The position numbers were made by a program, and so were the translations under genes. A model generated the notes under the pieces. It ran no database searches. It had not been told where the DNA came from and saw nothing but the letters and a program-made list of their open reading frames with translations. Positions 4,895 to 5,938 of a DNA stretch of 5,938 nucleotides are shown here, in pieces. The DNA lies in the NCBI GenBank assembly GCA_019057735.1, contig JAHLWV010000146.1:1-5938 (forward strand), read 5' to 3'. The first letter of the stretch is position 1. Each line of letters starts with the position of its first letter. Source of the DNA: Promethearchaeota archaeon (lineage in GTDB: Archaea; Asgardarchaeota; Lokiarchaeia; Sigynarchaeales; SOKP01).

Positions 4895-5365
4895 TTAAGT
4901 TTTAAACTTATTAACCTTTTTATTGAATTCCTTTTTTGGTAATAATACAATATCTACTTTTAGTCCATTTTGGGCAAATTTTATAACATTTTCACTTCGT
5001 CCTTTTTGTACTTGACTTCCTGTGTAAGCTCTCCGTAATTTTGGAATTATATCATCATATACCTTCTGTTTTTGATATGGTTCTGCTATCCAGAAATTCA
5101 TGTCTAAATCACTTCTATTTTTAAAGTCCCCTTCACGCCGGGATCCTTCCTTCGCAACGCCCCCTACTTTCCATCCTGAACTGTTTTTAAGCCAATCTCT
5201 ATTTTTGACTAACATCTCAAAGTATTTTTTTGAATTTTTTAAAATCTCTTCATTCTTGAATTTTTCTAAATCTCTCTTCATAATATTCCATTCAGGGGAA
5301 TATAGCTGTGTTAGGGGTTCTATAATTAAAGAATTAATTTCATTTGGTATTGCCAAAGTGATCAC
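4895..5365 (-). CDS. Second minimal nucleotidyltransferase, paralogue of the one at 860
   Basis: A 156-residue protein with the same domain as the gene at 860-1222: GS (74-75), ten residues, DLD (86-88), and a third acid D138 in VDIVLL. Shared blocks include VGGVA, GSR..G, RSDLD, QKVY, NVIK and VLL, about 40% identity by eye over 90 residues. Both proteins end about 16 residues after the third-acid strand, so that end is a family feature and not a truncation. This copy has about 35-40 extra N-terminal residues, predicted helical. The start is GTG 5365, forced by an in-frame TAA at 5380-5378. The alternative is ATG at residue 29 (5281), which keeps the whole domain. The stop is TAA within a small palindrome. 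Unlike the first copy it has no HEPN-like gene behind it. The role is probably nucleotidyl transfer to a protein or RNA; the partner is unknown. Confidence 0.85.
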   Translation of the reverse strand: MITLAIPNEINSLIIEPLTQLYSPEWNIMKRDLEKFKNEEILKNSKKYFEMLVKNRDWLKNSSGWKVGGVAKEGSRREGDFKNRSDLDMNFWIAEPYQKQKVYDDIIPKLRRAYTGSQVQKGRSENVIKFAQNGLKVDIVLLPKKEFNKKVNKFKT

Positions 5366-5427
5366 TTCTCTTGATTTTTATTTTTAATTATTCAATTTTT
5401 ATTTTACCCTATGATAAACACAATAGA

Positions 5428-5535
5428 AATAAATCTTTTTCCCCATTCTCTCTGATAATTGGTGTTTCCCCCGTGGTGCCCCCTCCTAAAAAAGTGAGTG
5501 TTGAATAAAACCAATTGGTTGTAAAAAGATTTATT
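5428..5535. repeat. Nested inverted repeat with C-rich core
   Basis: The outer arms AATAAATCTTTTT (5428-5440) and AAAAAGATTTATT (5523-5535) are a perfect 13-bp inverted repeat. Inside, AATTGGT-G-TTT (5457-5467) pairs with AAAACCAATT (5507-5516), 10 base pairs with one bulge. The latter overlaps a perfect 12-base palindrome, AACCAATTGGTT (5509-5520). It could be a folded leader or small RNA, a MITE-like element, or an operator region. Confidence 0.45.
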
Positions 5536-5656
5536 ATTTTAAACAGGTTGAGTGCAGGAGTGGGTTTTAAAAATACATAAATATGAATTTGTCGCAATTT
5601 TGATTGAAATCGATTAAGGGAGATTTGAATCTAAAATAAAAAAGAATTACTTTGAG

Positions 5657-5666
5657 TATAAATTTA
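5657..5666 (+). promoter_or_regulatory. TATA box of the PIN-domain gene
   Basis: TATAAATTTA lies about 40 bases before ATG 5701. A start about 26 bases downstream would leave a leader of roughly 14 bases, containing GGTGG close to the ATG. Confidence 0.4.
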
Positions 5667-5700
5667 TTAGGAAGATTTATTATGTGACTTATTGGTGGAA

Positions 5701-5938
5701 ATGGATATAAACTTTGAGGAAATTATTCGAGAACTAAATGAACGTGATTTGGAACAATTTAAGAACTCATATAATCGCTTTAAACTCCAATTAGATAAGA
5801 TAAAAGATGGATTCGCTCCACCGATTTTAGAACATTTGAATGATTTTTATTTGGATCTATTAAACCATCTCGCTGAGGGTCTTAAATTTAGATTAAAACT
5901 AGTTATCGATACAAATATTATTTTCAGTGAAATAAGAG
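5701..5938 (+). CDS. PIN-domain protein, N-terminal part (runs off the window)
   Basis: Seventy-nine residues are visible. The first 60 or so are helical and amphipathic (FEEIIRELNERDLEQFKNSY and a second long helix to about 60). Then LKLVIDTNIIFSEIR begins: the first strand of a PIN domain, with its catalytic Asp in VIDTN. PIN domains are metal-dependent RNases, often VapC-type toxins. A typical VapC starts almost at this strand, so the long N-terminal helical extension is atypical and suggests another subclass. ATG 5701 is preceded by GGTGG. In-frame GTG (5695) and TTG (5692) starts are possible, with the frame closed by TAG at 5668. No antitoxin-like gene precedes it on the same strand. 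The rest, including the other catalytic acids, lies outside the window. Confidence 0.75.
   Translation, partial: MDINFEEIIRELNERDLEQFKNSYNRFKLQLDKIKDGFAPPILEHLNDFYLDLLNHLAEGLKFRLKLVIDTNIIFSEIR

Larger units (their letters stand above)
5366..5700. other. Divergent intergenic region
   Basis: It separates the minus-strand nucleotidyltransferase from the plus-strand PIN gene, so promoters for both should lie here. It holds the nested inverted repeat at 5428-5535, with an unusually C-rich patch (5468-5486, with GGTG followed by five Cs twice), and the TATA box at 5657. A 62-codon TTG-start ORF on the minus strand (5597-5409) crosses the repeat but has no SD and no protein-like pattern. Confidence 0.5.

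Noticed and set aside
5100..5387. 95-codon plus-strand ORF antisense to the second nucleotidyltransferase
   Set aside because: Low-complexity Phe/Ser-rich shadow of the paralogue, which carries the catalytic motifs.
5409..5597. 62-codon TTG-start ORF on the minus strand upstream of the second nucleotidyltransferase
   Set aside because: No SD, no domain-like pattern, and it crosses the inverted repeat and C-rich patch. It looks like a chance open frame.
1..5938. CRISPR array, tRNA or rRNA genes
   Set aside because: No regularly spaced direct repeats, no tRNA T-arm consensus in a cloverleaf context, and no rRNA-like conserved segment was found on either strand.

Overview
AT-rich window (by eye roughly 30% G+C) with short genes on both strands, several intergenic gaps and one gap of about 1.06 kb. 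It most likely comes from an archaeon. TATA-like boxes sit upstream of genes, a bare T-rich tract follows the first gene, start codons include TTG and GTG with short purine-rich ribosome binding sites, and the gene types (minimal nucleotidyltransferase, HEPN-like, PIN, multi-zinc-ribbon) are common in archaea. The overall style recalls Asgard archaea, but no marker gene here proves the lineage.

Layout. (1) 27-674, minus: a three-helix membrane protein with a possible PH-like cytosolic domain, divergent from the next unit. (2) 860-2153, plus: a minimal Pol-beta-type nucleotidyltransferase with an intact GSx10DxD motif, followed 34 bases later by a 298-residue protein whose C-terminal third looks HEPN-like. 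The pair resembles an MNT/HEPN (MntA-HepT-type) defence or toxin-antitoxin module with an unusual, large partner. (3) 2248-2904, plus: a protein of four tandem zinc-ribbon repeats. The first repeat can only be rebuilt through two compensating frameshifts, so the obvious ATG at 2368 is probably not the true start. (4) 2933-3835, minus: a PD-(D/E)xK nuclease-like protein ending in TAG, followed in the same frame by a 54-codon open stretch that carries its own SD-preceded GTG and encodes a small hydrophobic protein. (5) 3836-4894: a gap with no convincing protein gene. It holds several inverted repeats, including a candidate plus-strand RNA unit: a TATA box, a closed three-hairpin domain at 4580-4694, and a hairpin plus T10 terminator ending at 4879. 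(6) 4895-5365, minus: a second nucleotidyltransferase, a clear paralogue of the first but without a HEPN-like partner. (7) 5366-5700: a divergent intergenic region holding a 108-nt nested inverted repeat. (8) 5701-end, plus: the start of a PIN-domain ribonuclease-type protein.

Together the window reads as an accessory or defence-flavoured region: two related nucleotidyltransferases, one HEPN-like partner, a nuclease-like protein, a PIN protein and a candidate non-coding RNA. The functional links between these genes are inference. Only motifs, spacing and repeat structure are seen directly.
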